Shown here piece by piece: positions 8,984-17,172 of a DNA stretch of 64,000 bases (its first letter is position 1; every line of letters begins with the position of its first letter). Made by a program: the position numbers and the translations under genes. The stretch comes from Nitratireductor alexandrii (GTDB lineage Bacteria; Pseudomonadota; Alphaproteobacteria; Rhizobiales; Rhizobiaceae). The notes beneath the pieces are model-generated. The model was given only the letters and a program-made list of their open reading frames with translations, did no database searches and was not told the origin of the DNA. The stretch covers positions 416,970-480,969 of the forward strand of contig NZ_RBVY01000003.1 of assembly GCF_004000215.1 (NCBI RefSeq). The letters run 5' to 3'.

Positions 8984-9010
8984 GGGCAATCTGGTAGGAC
9001 CAGATTGCCC
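8984..9010. promoter_or_regulatory. FadR/GntR-type operator (12-bp perfect inverted repeat)
   Basis: Arms GGGCAATCTGGT and ACCAGATTGCCC are perfect inverted repeats around AGG. The core TGGT-N3-ACCA is the classic recognition pattern of FadR-subfamily GntR regulators. The inner ATCTGGTAGGACCAGAT differs by one base from the E. coli fadB FadR site as I recall it. It ends 40 bases before the GTG of the M24 peptidase gene, where it would cover the promoter. No GntR regulator gene is in this window. Confidence 0.7.
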
Positions 9011-9050
9011 GGCACCGTTCGGGTCGAACCCGTAGGCGGAGGAGCACACG

Positions 9051-10238
9051 GTGAATATCCAATCGACCGCGGCCGGAGACGCCGCCACGCCAATTGATCA
9101 CGCACGGCTCGACTGCCTGATGGAGGAAGCCGGCATCGACGTGCTCCTGGCCACCTCCAAGCACAATGTCCAATATCTGCTCGGCGGCTATCGCTACATC
9201 TTCTTCCATGCCATGGACGCGATCGGCCACAGCCGGTACCTGCCGGTCCTCGTCTACGAAAAGGGCCGGCCCGACCGCGCCGCCTATATCGGCAACAAGA
9301 TGGAGGGCATGGAACAGCAGGTGAACCCGTTCTGGACGCCCACGGTCAAGACGACCTGCTGGGGCAGCGTCGATGCCGCGCATGAGGCGATCGCCCAGAT
9401 CAAGGCGATCGGCCGTCATGGCGCCCGGGTCGGCATCGAACCGTCATTCCTGCCGTCCGACGCCTGGCTGGCGCTGACCGCCGGGCTCGAGGATGCGAGT
9501 TTCGTCGACGCGACGGGCATGCTGGAGCGCCTGCGCGCGGTCAAGACAGCGGCCGAACTCGACCTCTTGCGTACGGCGTCCGAACTGATCACCGATTCCA
9601 TGCTGGCGGTGTTTTCCGGCCATGGCGAAGGGGCCGGCAAGGCCGAACTGGTCGATGCGCTGCGCCGCGAGGAGACCGCTCGCGGCCTCCAGTTCGAATA
9701 TTGTCTGATCACCATCGGCTCCAGCCACAATCGCGCCGTGTCGCCGCAAAGCTGGCAGTCGGGCGAGGTGCTGTCGCTCGATTCAGGCGGCAATTATCGC
9801 GGTTATATCGGCGATCTGTGCCGCATGGGCGTTCTCGGTGACCCGGATGCGGAGCTGGAAGACCTGCTGGCCGAGGTCGACGCCGTCCAGCAGGCCGCGT
9901 TTTCGAAGATCAAGGCGGGCGCGACCGGAGCGGAGATGATCGCCCATGCCGAAAAGACGCTCAAAGCGCTGCCCAATGCCGCCTGCAACGACTTCTTCGC
10001 CCACGGCATGGGGCTGATCAGCCACGAGGCGCCGTTCCTGATGACCAACCATCCCGTCGCCTATGACGGCGTCGACGCCGACAGGCCGCTGGAAGCCGGC
10101 ATGGTGATCTCGGTCGAGACCACCATGCTTCATCCGCGCCGTGGTTTCGTCAAGCTGGAAGACACGGTGGCCGTGACCGACAACGGCCACGAGCTGATCG
10201 GCGATCGCGGCCGCGGCTGGAATCGCGGACAGGCATAG
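9051..10238 (+). CDS. M24 family metallopeptidase (Xaa-Pro aminopeptidase/creatinase-like)
   Basis: Pita-bread-fold hydrolase that uses two metal ions to cut Xaa-Pro peptides or, in some members, small amides such as creatine or ectoine. The 395-residue product has an N-terminal creatinase-like domain (to ~165) and a catalytic domain with all five metal ligands: Asp244, Asp255, His318, Glu356 and Glu370. The GTG start at 9051 follows GGCGGAGGA. Neighbours do not reveal the substrate. The strong GntR-type operator just upstream suggests substrate-induced expression, so a catabolic role is more likely than housekeeping peptide trimming. This last point is inference. Confidence 0.88.
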   Translation: MNIQSTAAGDAATPIDHARLDCLMEEAGIDVLLATSKHNVQYLLGGYRYIFFHAMDAIGHSRYLPVLVYEKGRPDRAAYIGNKMEGMEQQVNPFWTPTVKTTCWGSVDAAHEAIAQIKAIGRHGARVGIEPSFLPSDAWLALTAGLEDASFVDATGMLERLRAVKTAAELDLLRTASELITDSMLAVFSGHGEGAGKAELVDALRREETARGLQFEYCLITIGSSHNRAVSPQSWQSGEVLSLDSGGNYRGYIGDLCRMGVLGDPDAELEDLLAEVDAVQQAAFSKIKAGATGAEMIAHAEKTLKALPNAACNDFFAHGMGLISHEAPFLMTNHPVAYDGVDADRPLEAGMVISVETTMLHPRRGFVKLEDTVAVTDNGHELIGDRGRGWNRGQA

Positions 10239-10307
10239 GCCAGGCGATCAAAGCCGGATCATAGGCATTTGCACGCAATTTTGCCGGCAAAAAAATTTAT
10301 CGCGAGC

Positions 10308-10338
10308 CCCGCCCTTCTCATCCGCGGAGAGGGGCGGG
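10308..10338 (-). terminator. candidate terminator of asd
   Basis: On the minus strand CCCGCCC...GGGCGGG (7 bp), one mismatch, then TCTC/GAGA (4 bp) form a long hairpin. A TTTTTTT run occurs about 15 bases further on, not immediately after, so the call is tentative. Confidence 0.4.
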
Positions 10339-10365
10339 CGAGAAGAGCGGCTGCCCGACGACCAA

Positions 10366-11400
10366 CTACGCCGCCTGCTTTTTCGGCTTGATCAGACCGC
10401 GCGCCACAAGCATCTCGGCGATCTGGACTGTGTTGAGCGCTGCGCCCTTGCGCAGATTGTCGGAGACGACCCACAGATTGAGGCCGTTGTCCAAGGTCGA
10501 ATCCTCGCGGATGCGGGAAATATAGGCCGCGTCCTCGCCGGCTGATTCCAGCGGCGTGACGTAGCCGCCGTCCTCGCGCTTGTCGACGACCAGGCACCCC
10601 GGCGCCTCGCGCAGGATCTCGCGCGCCTCGTCGGCGGTGATCGGCTTTTCGAACTCGATATTGACCGCCTCCGAATGGCCGATGAAGACCGGCACGCGCA
10701 CGCAGGTCGCCGTCAGCTTGATCTTCGCATCGAGCATCTTCTTGGTTTCGGCCACCATCTTCCATTCTTCCTTAGTGGAGCCGTCCTCCATGAAGACGTC
10801 GATATGCGGAATGACATTGAAGGCGATGCGCTTGGTGAACTTCTTCGCCTCGATCGGGTCGGCGACGAAGACGGCGCGCGTCTGCTCGAAGAGCTCGTCC
10901 ATGCCTTCCTTGCCCGCGCCCGACACCGATTGGTAGGTCGATATCACCACGCGGCGGATGGTGGCCGCGTCGTGCAGCGGCTTCAGCGCGACGACGAGCT
11001 GGGCGGTCGAGCAATTGGGATTGGCGATGATGTTCTTCTTGGTGAAGCCTTCGATCGCATCGGCGTTCACCTCCGGCACGATCAGCGGCACGTCGGCGTC
11101 GTAGCGCCAGGCCGAGGAGTTGTCGATCACCACGCAACCCTGCTTGCCGATGCGCGGCGACCATTCCTTCGACACGCTGCCGCCGGCCGACATCAGGCAG
11201 ATATCGGTGCCGGAAAAATCATAGCTGTCGAGCGCCTTCACCTTCAGCGTGCGGTCGCCGTAGGAAACCTCGGTGCCGACGGAGCGCCGCGAGGCGAGGG
11301 GCACGACCTCCTCGGCCGGAAAGCCGCGCTCCTCCAGAATATTGAGCATTTCGCGGCCGACATTGCCGGTGGCGCCGGCGACTGCAATCTTGAAACCCAT
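10366..11400 (-). CDS. asd: aspartate-semialdehyde dehydrogenase
   Basis: NADPH-dependent reduction of aspartyl phosphate to aspartate semialdehyde, feeding lysine/diaminopimelate, threonine and methionine synthesis. The 344-residue product shows the NADP loop GATGNVG near residue 10, the active-site Cys130 in NPNCSTAQL, and the acid-base His in VFIGHSEAVN. The ATG at 11400 is preferred: AGGAG ends 9 bases before it, whereas an ATG at 11409 would sit directly against the AGGAG; homologues begin MGFKVAVAG. It is monocistronic and convergent with the M24 peptidase gene, with a promoter predicted ~245 bases upstream. Confidence 0.96.
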   Translation of the reverse strand: MGFKIAVAGATGNVGREMLNILEERGFPAEEVVPLASRRSVGTEVSYGDRTLKVKALDSYDFSGTDICLMSAGGSVSKEWSPRIGKQGCVVIDNSSAWRYDADVPLIVPEVNADAIEGFTKKNIIANPNCSTAQLVVALKPLHDAATIRRVVISTYQSVSGAGKEGMDELFEQTRAVFVADPIEAKKFTKRIAFNVIPHIDVFMEDGSTKEEWKMVAETKKMLDAKIKLTATCVRVPVFIGHSEAVNIEFEKPITADEAREILREAPGCLVVDKREDGGYVTPLESAGEDAAYISRIREDSTLDNGLNLWVVSDNLRKGAALNTVQIAEMLVARGLIKPKKQAA

Positions 11401-11649
11401 TTCGGTCATCTCCTGTCACTCCCCTTTTCCTGGAATGTCCGCCGGCGGGCCAGGCGGCTTTCCCCGGCCGGACCCGGGGAGAGGGGGAGTAAGGCCGAGA
11501 AAATCAGACCGTTTTTGCGGTCGTTTTGGCTCGGGTTTTGAGGGTGGCGCAGCGCGCGCGCATGCCGCCGCCGGAGACAAATCCGGACGGATACCGACGA
11601 GACACTGCGAAAACACAGGCGGGCATGGTCTGCTCCACGAAACGCACCG

Positions 11650-11677
11650 CTTCTAGCGGTTCTGCGTAAAGAGTCAA
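11650..11677 (-). promoter_or_regulatory. candidate asd promoter
   Basis: On the minus strand TTGACT (11677-11672), 16 bases, TAGAAG (11655-11650). It predicts a leader of ~240 bases containing a GC-rich hairpin at 11461-11480 (TCCCCGG/CCGGGGA) and a small GACCG/CGGTC hairpin at 11507-11522 followed by TGATTTTCTC. Confidence 0.4.
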
Positions 11678-11804
11678 TTGCCTGCCGCTCGGACCGATCA
11701 TGCGCAATGTGGTTCATCGCCTTCCTGTGAAAGGGCGCCGCCGTTGACTTCTTCCCTCCGGCACGGAAACTTGCACGGTGGATGAAAACGCCGGAAGGGC
11801 CGTC

Positions 11805-12464
11805 ATGCGCGGCGAAGTTCTTTATTTCGATGACCAGCGCGGCATCGGTTTCATCAACGGCGATGACGGCAACCGCTATCATTTCGCCGGCCCGGACCTG
11901 GTCTCGGCGGCGGCACCGGGCAAGGGCGCCAAGGTCGAGTTCCTGACCGAGGGCAACCGCGCCCGCGACGTGATGGCTCTCGGCGGCGCGCGCCAAAAAC
12001 CTGCCGGGACCGAGACGGAGCCTTCCGCCACCGCGCCGTCGCGGCTTGCCGGAAGCAAAACGCACGGCCGGCGCTCGCTTTTCGGCCATTTCCTCGATTG
12101 CGTGACGGTCTCCTATGCCAGACTGGGGGCACGCGCGCCGCGTCGGGAGTTTTGGGGATTTTTCCTGTTCGGCTTCATCGTCATGGTGGCGGCGATTTTT
12201 GCCGGCCTGATCGCCGATGGCGTGGCCGGCAATCTCGATCGCGAGGAACCGGTGCTCGCGCTCGGCCTGACCGGCATTCTGGTGCTGGCGCTGGCGCTGC
12301 CCTCGATCGCGGTCACGATCCGCCGGCTGCACGATATCGGCCTGTCGGGATGGTTCATCCTGCTCGGTTTCGTGCCCACGGTGGGCAATCTGATCATCCT
12401 CGTCTTCGCGCTGATCCCGTCGCAGAAATCCGAAAACAAATGGGGACCGCCCCCGTTTGGGTGA
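11805..12464 (+). CDS. cold-shock-like N terminus fused to DUF805 membrane domain
   Basis: The first ~45 residues (MRGEVLYFDDQRGIGFINGDDG...) resemble a cold-shock/OB-fold RNA- or DNA-binding segment, with the GxGFI pattern of RNP1. After a linker of about 35 residues comes a DUF805 domain: the SYARLGARAPRREFWGFFLF entry, three or four transmembrane helices, and the TIRRLHDIGLSGWF motif. The ATG at 11805 is chosen because GGAAGGG lies 6 bases before it; a GTG at 11778 has no site. Total 219 residues. The function is unknown; the combination is seen in other rhizobia. It is divergent from asd across ~400 bases. Confidence 0.8.
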   Translation: MRGEVLYFDDQRGIGFINGDDGNRYHFAGPDLVSAAAPGKGAKVEFLTEGNRARDVMALGGARQKPAGTETEPSATAPSRLAGSKTHGRRSLFGHFLDCVTVSYARLGARAPRREFWGFFLFGFIVMVAAIFAGLIADGVAGNLDREEPVLALGLTGILVLALALPSIAVTIRRLHDIGLSGWFILLGFVPTVGNLIILVFALIPSQKSENKWGPPPFG

Positions 12465-12491
12465 CGGTCCCGCACCGGCAAACGATCGGAC

Positions 12492-13604
12492 TCAGGCCGA
12501 CAGGGCCAGATATTTGGCCGTGATCGCGTCGCCCATCTCCGCGGTGGAGAGCTGGGTCTTGCCGTCCGACATGATGTCGGCGGTGCGCATCCCGTCCTCC
12601 AAAACACCGGCGATCGCCGCTTCGAGCCGATCCGCTTCGGCGACCATGTTGAAGGAATAGCGCAGGCACATCGCGAACGAGGCGATCATCGCGATCGGGT
12701 TGGCGAGCCCCTTGCCGGCGATGTCGGGCGCGGAGCCGTGTACCGGCTCGTACAGCGCCTTGCGCGCGCCGGACTTGGGATCGGGGGCGCCGAGCGAGGC
12801 CGACGGCAACATGCCGAGCGATCCCGTCAGCATCGCCGCGACATCCGACAGCATGTCGCCGAACAGGTTGTCGGTGACGATCACGTCGAACTGCTTGGGC
12901 CAGCGCACCAGCTGCATGCCGCCGGCATCGGCCAGCATATGGGTCAGCTCGACATCGGCGTAGTTTGCCTTGTGGGTCGCCGCCACGACCTCCTTCCACA
13001 GCACGCCGGATTTCATCACATTGTGCTTTTCCATCGAGCACACCTTGTTGGCGCGGGTGCGCGCCAGCTCGAAGGCGACGCCGGAAATGCGCTCGATCTC
13101 GAACGTATCGTACACCTGGGTGTCGATGCCGCGCTTCTGGCCGTTGCCGAGGTCGATGATCTCCTTGGGTTCGCCGAAATAGACGCCGCCGGTCAGCTCG
13201 CGCACGATCAGAATATCGAGCCCTTCGACAACCTCCTGCTTGAGCGAGGAGGAGGCGGCCAGCGCCGGATAGCAGATCGCCGGACGCAGATTGGCGAACA
13301 GCTCCATCTCCTTTCTGAGCCGCAGCAGGCCGGCCTCCGGCCGCACCTCGTAGGCGACGCCGTCCCATTTCGGTCCGCCGACCGCGCCGAACAGCACCGC
13401 GTCGGCGGCCAGGGCCTTTTGCATATCCTCATCCGAGATCGCCTGGCCGTGCGCGTCGTAGGCCGCGCCGCCGACCAGCCCCTCCTGAACCGTGAAACCG
13501 GCGGACTGGGTGTCGTTCAACACCGCAATCAGCTTGCGCACCTCCGCCATCGCCTCGGGGCCGATACCGTCGCCGGGAAGAAGCAGAAGGTTGCGCGTCA
13601 CCAT
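12492..13604 (-). CDS. leuB: 3-isopropylmalate dehydrogenase
   Basis: Oxidative decarboxylation of 3-isopropylmalate to 2-ketoisocaproate, third step of leucine synthesis. The 370-residue product starts [17 protein letters not shown] (nucleotide-binding edge) and has [11 protein letters not shown], the catalytic Tyr/Lys region, and the NAD-selecting [14 protein letters not shown] stretch near the end. AAAGGA lies 6 bases before the ATG. leuD lies 2 kb away on the same strand, separated by unrelated genes; leuC and leuA are not in the window. Confidence 0.97.
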   Translation of the reverse strand: MVTRNLLLLPGDGIGPEAMAEVRKLIAVLNDTQSAGFTVQEGLVGGAAYDAHGQAISDEDMQKALAADAVLFGAVGGPKWDGVAYEVRPEAGLLRLRKEMELFANLRPAICYPALAASSSLKQEVVEGLDILIVRELTGGVYFGEPKEIIDLGNGQKRGIDTQVYDTFEIERISGVAFELARTRANKVCSMEKHNVMKSGVLWKEVVAATHKANYADVELTHMLADAGGMQLVRWPKQFDVIVTDNLFGDMLSDVAAMLTGSLGMLPSASLGAPDPKSGARKALYEPVHGSAPDIAGKGLANPIAMIASFAMCLRYSFNMVAEADRLEAAIAGVLEDGMRTADIMSDGKTQLSTAEMGDAITAKYLALSA

Positions 13605-13725
13605 GGAAAATCCTTTCGAAAAAGGCGGGAATCCGCCGCCGAGTGAGGTGGAAATGAGGTCGATTTCGGAGTCGCGACACTAGCTATCCGTCAGACGCCG
13701 ATTGCGCAAGTCGCGCGCCGGCGGG

Positions 13726-14118
13726 TCAGCCCGCAGTCCCGCGCCGCAAGGCCGTCACCTCGATCTCGATTTTCATCTCCGGCTCGTTGAGCTGACACAC
13801 GACCATGGTCGCCGCCGGCCTTATTGCGCCGAAGACTTCCCCGAGGATCGGAAACACCGTTGGCACGAAGGCGCGGTCGGTCACATAATAATGCGCCCGC
13901 ACCACGTCGGCGAGGTCGAAGCCGGCTTCGGCCAGCGCGGCGGCGATCGTGGCGAGGCAGTTGCGCGTCTGCGCCTCGATCGTCTCCGGCATCGTCATGG
14001 TGGCGTAATCGTAGCCGGTCGTGCCGGACACGAAGCACCAGTCGCCCTGGACGACCGCGCGCGAATAGCCGGCAATTTTCTCGAAGGGGGAACCGGTGGA
14101 GATAAGGCGTCTCGTCAT
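13726..14118 (-). CDS. RidA family protein
   Basis: A 130-residue YjgF/YER057c/UK114 trimer-forming protein. The family includes true enamine/imine deaminases (RidA) and many clades of unknown substrate. Visible markers are SRAVVQGDWCFVSGTTGYD at the N terminus, the VRAHYYVTD strand and the KIEIEVTALR end. In classical RidA an Arg sits near residue 105; here the equivalent stretch reads PAATMVVCQLNEPEMKIEIEV and I cannot place that Arg, so this may be one of the other Rid clades. It follows a zinc-ribbon gene with an ATGA overlap, suggesting coupled translation. Confidence 0.85.
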   Translation of the reverse strand: MTRRLISTGSPFEKIAGYSRAVVQGDWCFVSGTTGYDYATMTMPETIEAQTRNCLATIAAALAEAGFDLADVVRAHYYVTDRAFVPTVFPILGEVFGAIRPAATMVVCQLNEPEMKIEIEVTALRRGTAG

Positions 14119-14507
14119 ATCGTGCCTCCTGCCTTCTTCAGCCGTTCCAGCACCGCCGGGTCGGGCTGCGAGCTGGAAAGGTCGACATGATGTTTCGCAT
14201 CGCGCGGCGGCAACACGACGCTGTTGAAGGGTTCGGCCACCACGCCGCCGAAACGCGCTTCATGCACCACGACCCGGCGTTTGCGGATAAGGCAGATCAC
14301 CAGGATCGCGCGATCGTCGTAGCGGGACGGATCGTCGGCGAAACCCCAGGTCAGGCCGCCGGACAGAGACGCATTGCCGAAGACGAGGCGCCGGCCGGTC
14401 CCGTCTTCGGCTGTGGCCAGGCAATCCCGGCAGAAATACCAGGGATAGCGCGCGAAAGCCCGCTGGACCTTTCCGCAACCGGGACAGAAATGATCGTCCA
14501 TGCTCAT
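14115..14507 (-). CDS. conserved zinc-ribbon protein of unknown function (130 aa)
   Basis: The N terminus carries two CxxC knuckles (Cys8, Cys11, Cys26, Cys29), a treble-clef or zinc-ribbon pattern. The rest is a small beta-rich domain with the segments FGNASLSGGLTWGFAD and GVVAEPFNSVVLPPRDA. I do not recognise a named family. Two starts are possible (14507, MSMDD, and 14501, MDDHF); neither has a good ribosome site. Its stop overlaps the start of the RidA-family gene by four bases, so the two probably work or at least are made together. No signal peptide is seen, so it acts in the cytoplasm. Confidence 0.65.
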   Translation of the reverse strand: MSMDDHFCPGCGKVQRAFARYPWYFCRDCLATAEDGTGRRLVFGNASLSGGLTWGFADDPSRYDDRAILVICLIRKRRVVVHEARFGGVVAEPFNSVVLPPRDAKHHVDLSSSQPDPAVLERLKKAGGTI

Positions 14508-14544
14508 CGGGCGCGACCCGGCCGGATATCGGCTCGATCGACAC

Positions 14545-15366
14545 TCACAGATCGTCCGGCACCAAAGCGGCGATCGCGGCCGGCCACTGATCGCGCGCCG
14601 GCCAGAAGCGCGGCGTCGGTTCGGCCTGCTGCTGGGCGAAATACAGGGCGCGGTTTTCGACGTCGACGACAACGAACGTGTCCTGGGCACCGCAGGCATG
14701 CGGCACGCAGCCGCGCGCCGTCAAAACACCGCCATCGGTGATTTCGGGCTCGCTCGCGGTGCCGAGCCCGGCCGCGACTGAAAACAGCTCGTCCCCGAGC
14801 AGCGCCTGCGCCGTCTCGTAGAGCCCGGCATTGCGGAAAAGCTCGATCGGATGGCTGACCGTCGCCGGATCGAAGCTCGACCAGTCGCTGCCCTGCTGCG
14901 GCGCGTAGGACAGCACACCCGCCGTCTCGAACCCGCCATCGGGAACCCAGGAGCGGATCGTGGTCTGCTCGCCGGGCCTCAGATAGGGCATGAAATAGAT
15001 ACGCTCGTCCGTCACCGCCGGCGGCGGCGCGCCGCATTCCTCGCCGACGATCTCAGTTTCCAAGGCGCCGGTCTCGGCCTTCCACACCATGATCGTGTAG
15101 GGGCCGCAGGCATTGCCGCCATTGCCCGCCGACAGCAACGCGATCTCGACGCCGCGCACGGTGACGACCCGGTCGAAGCCGATAAAATAGTCGCGATGCA
15201 GCTCGCGCCCCTCGTAAGCCACCACCCGCTCGTAATCCTGGCGGGCGATCGTCAGGTCACCGCCCTGGAAGGAATAGCGCTGGACCTCTTCGTCCTCGGC
15301 CCGCGCCGCGCCGGCGGCGAGGAGAGCGACGAGGACGAAAACGGGAATGCGGGACAAAATCGACAT
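14545..15366 (-). CDS. secreted hypothetical protein (273 aa)
   Basis: A signal peptide is clear (hydrophobic residues ~7-20, cut after AARA before EDEEV). The mature protein is beta-rich and has four Cys visible in two pairs (GNACGPYT/GEECGAP and RGCVPHACG), likely disulfides in the periplasm. No enzyme motif is seen. GGAG precedes the ATG by five bases. It lies 37 bases upstream of the zinc-ribbon/RidA pair in the same direction and may share its transcript. No family is recognised. Confidence 0.65.
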   Translation of the reverse strand: MSILSRIPVFVLVALLAAGAARAEDEEVQRYSFQGGDLTIARQDYERVVAYEGRELHRDYFIGFDRVVTVRGVEIALLSAGNGGNACGPYTIMVWKAETGALETEIVGEECGAPPPAVTDERIYFMPYLRPGEQTTIRSWVPDGGFETAGVLSYAPQQGSDWSSFDPATVSHPIELFRNAGLYETAQALLGDELFSVAAGLGTASEPEITDGGVLTARGCVPHACGAQDTFVVVDVENRALYFAQQQAEPTPRFWPARDQWPAAIAALVPDDL

Positions 15367-15511
15367 GGTCGCTCCGGATCGCTTGGGCCGGAGCGCGGAT
15401 ACAAGGCGCGGTCGGCCGGTCTGCGATGCAGACTAACGGCAAAACCGCTTGGCGCGAAACCGTCACGGCGGCCCGGCCGGAAATTTTTCCGCGCCTGCCG
15501 GGCGCGGCCGG

Positions 15512-15742
15512 TCAGACCACGATGCGCCCGACGATGCGGCGCACGATCGGAGCCACCACCAGCACCGCGGGAAAGGCCAGCGCCCAGGACGGCAGCCAAG
15601 CCGAAAGCCAGTAGAAAAGGAACGCAGCGTCGACGCCGCGCGCGATCGCCGTCGACAGGCCCGAGACGATGAATGACATCAGGCCCGACAAAAGCAGACC
15701 GAACACGATCGGCTCCAGCCGCCGAGGCACGAAGGGACGCAT
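15512..15742 (-). CDS. DUF2798 family small membrane protein
   Basis: A 76-residue protein with two hydrophobic helices (about 12-33 and 45-66) and the family marks GLLLSGLMSFIVSG and WALAFPAVLVVAPIVRRIV. DUF2798 members are two-helix inner-membrane proteins of unknown function. It ends 17 bases after the leuD stop in the same direction, so it may be read from... the leuD transcript; note that leuD lies upstream on this strand. Confidence 0.8.
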   Translation of the reverse strand: MRPFVPRRLEPIVFGLLLSGLMSFIVSGLSTAIARGVDAAFLFYWLSAWLPSWALAFPAVLVVAPIVRRIVGRIVV

Positions 15743-15760
15743 GAAACCCGCTTCGGCCGC

Positions 15761-16366
15761 TCAGGCCCAGGGGCGGGCGGTGGCGGCCTTTTCTTCGTAG
15801 GCGGCGATCGCCGGCGCCTTTTCCATGGTCAGGCCGATATCGTCGAGCCCGTTGAGCAGGCAATGGCGGCGGAATTCGTCGAGATCGAAGGCGATCACAC
15901 CGCCATCCGGGCCGCGGATCTCCTTGGCTTCCAGATCGACGGTGACGGTCGCGTTGGCGCCGCGGCTGGCATCGTCCATCAGCTTGTCGAGCTCTTGCTG
16001 GCTGACCTTGATCGGCAAGACGCCGTTCTTGAAGCAGTTATTGTAGAAAATATCGGCGAACGAGGTCGAGATCACGCAGCGAATACCGAAATCCAGCAGC
16101 GCCCAGGGCGCATGCTCGCGGCTCGATCCGCAGCCGAAATTGTCTCCCGCCACCAGGATCTGCGCCTTGCGGTAGGCCGGCTTGTTGAGCACGAAATCCG
16201 GATTTTCCGACCCGTCCTCGTTGTAGCGCATCTCCGCGAACAGGCCGGTGCCGAGACCGGTGCGCTTGATCGTCTTGAGATAGTCCTTGGGGATGATCAT
16301 GTCGGTGTCGACATTGACGATCGGCAAGGGGGCTGCGACGCCGGTTAAGGTGGTGAACTTGTCCAT
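15761..16366 (-). CDS. leuD: 3-isopropylmalate dehydratase small subunit
   Basis: Swivelling small subunit of the LeuCD isomerase that converts 2- to 3-isopropylmalate; LeuC brings the iron-sulfur cluster. The 201-residue product begins [27 protein letters not shown] and contains [17 protein letters not shown], the loop that shapes substrate specificity, plus [13 protein letters not shown]. The start at 16366 is the family start; an upstream ATG at 16486 would add 40 residues of junk. The ribosome site is weak. leuC is not adjacent. Confidence 0.96.
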   Translation of the reverse strand: MDKFTTLTGVAAPLPIVNVDTDMIIPKDYLKTIKRTGLGTGLFAEMRYNEDGSENPDFVLNKPAYRKAQILVAGDNFGCGSSREHAPWALLDFGIRCVISTSFADIFYNNCFKNGVLPIKVSQQELDKLMDDASRGANATVTVDLEAKEIRGPDGGVIAFDLDEFRRHCLLNGLDDIGLTMEKAPAIAAYEEKAATARPWA

Positions 16367-16452
16367 TCCGCGGGCCTGTCGGTTGATCGGAAATTCTGTC
16401 GGCTCCGCTTTATACGGATCGCGCGCGCAAATCAAAGGGCGACCGGGCGCGA

Positions 16453-16476
16453 CGGCGGGGCCTTGCGGTCCCGCCG
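16453..16476 (-). terminator. GC-rich hairpin between the PF20066-type gene and leuD
   Basis: On the minus strand CGGCGGGACC-GCAA-GGCCCCGCCG forms a 10-position stem with one mismatch and a GNRA tetraloop, just after the gene ending at 16491. No T run follows, so it may be an RNA-stability element rather than an intrinsic terminator. Confidence 0.35.
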
Positions 16477-16490
16477 CTCCTTGCACGCAG

Positions 16491-16934
16491 CTAGGCCTGG
16501 GTCGTGCGGCGCAGCGCCATGACGCCGGTTTCCGTGCCGGTCAGCCGGCGCGAACGGCCATCCTCGCCGACGATCATGGTGATCCGGCGCCGCTCCGAGG
16601 AGAACAGCTCCGACGTCACCACGTCGACCGGCGGGTCGAAGGCGATGGTGGCCCGCCACAGGCCAGGTTTGATGGTCTCCGAAAGTCCGAAGACCCGCCC
16701 CTGCGCGGGCTTGCCGTTGAAATGGCCCTCGACCCGGTCGCCGACGGCGAAGGGGGCGCCGGCGGCAGCGCTGGCCGGCGCGGACGCGGTGGCGGCAAGC
16801 GTGTTCCAGTCGCGCGCGCCGTTCTGGCGGGCGACGAGCTCGAGCGCCTTGCCGTGCGAGACGGCGATGCCGTCTGCCGCCAGCGCCGCGCGTAACCGCT
16901 TGGCATGGGTCTTGTAGTCGGTGGATGGTGTCAT
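16491..16934 (-). CDS. glyoxalase-related (PF20066-like) domain protein
   Basis: A 147-residue protein. Its first ~50 residues ([38 protein letters not shown]) match the short helical domain found at the N terminus of some glyoxalase-superfamily and plasmid proteins. The second half is a beta-rich SH3-like segment ([21 protein letters not shown]). No metal-binding glyoxalase residues are seen, so enzymatic activity should not be assumed. The ATG at 16934 has AGGAG nine bases upstream; the GTG one codon earlier is possible. Confidence 0.65.
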   Translation of the reverse strand: MTPSTDYKTHAKRLRAALAADGIAVSHGKALELVARQNGARDWNTLAATASAPASAAAGAPFAVGDRVEGHFNGKPAQGRVFGLSETIKPGLWRATIAFDPPVDVVTSELFSSERRRITMIVGEDGRSRRLTGTETGVMALRRTTQA

Positions 16935-17172
16935 CACCGTTCGCTCCTATCGCTTTGCGAGCGGCATTCTGCTCACGGGAGCCCGCATTGCCGTTTCGGC
17001 CGCCACATCGACAGGGAAACGATAAGATCGTCGGAAGCTTCACCATGGCTTGCGCCGCGGGCGGCAGGGGCTTCCGGCCCTTGCGAGCCGCTCAGATAGG
17101 CATGCGGACCGGCCGCGTCAATATGCAGCATGCCGCGCACCGGAACTGGAGCGCCGGACAGCGACCGGACCG

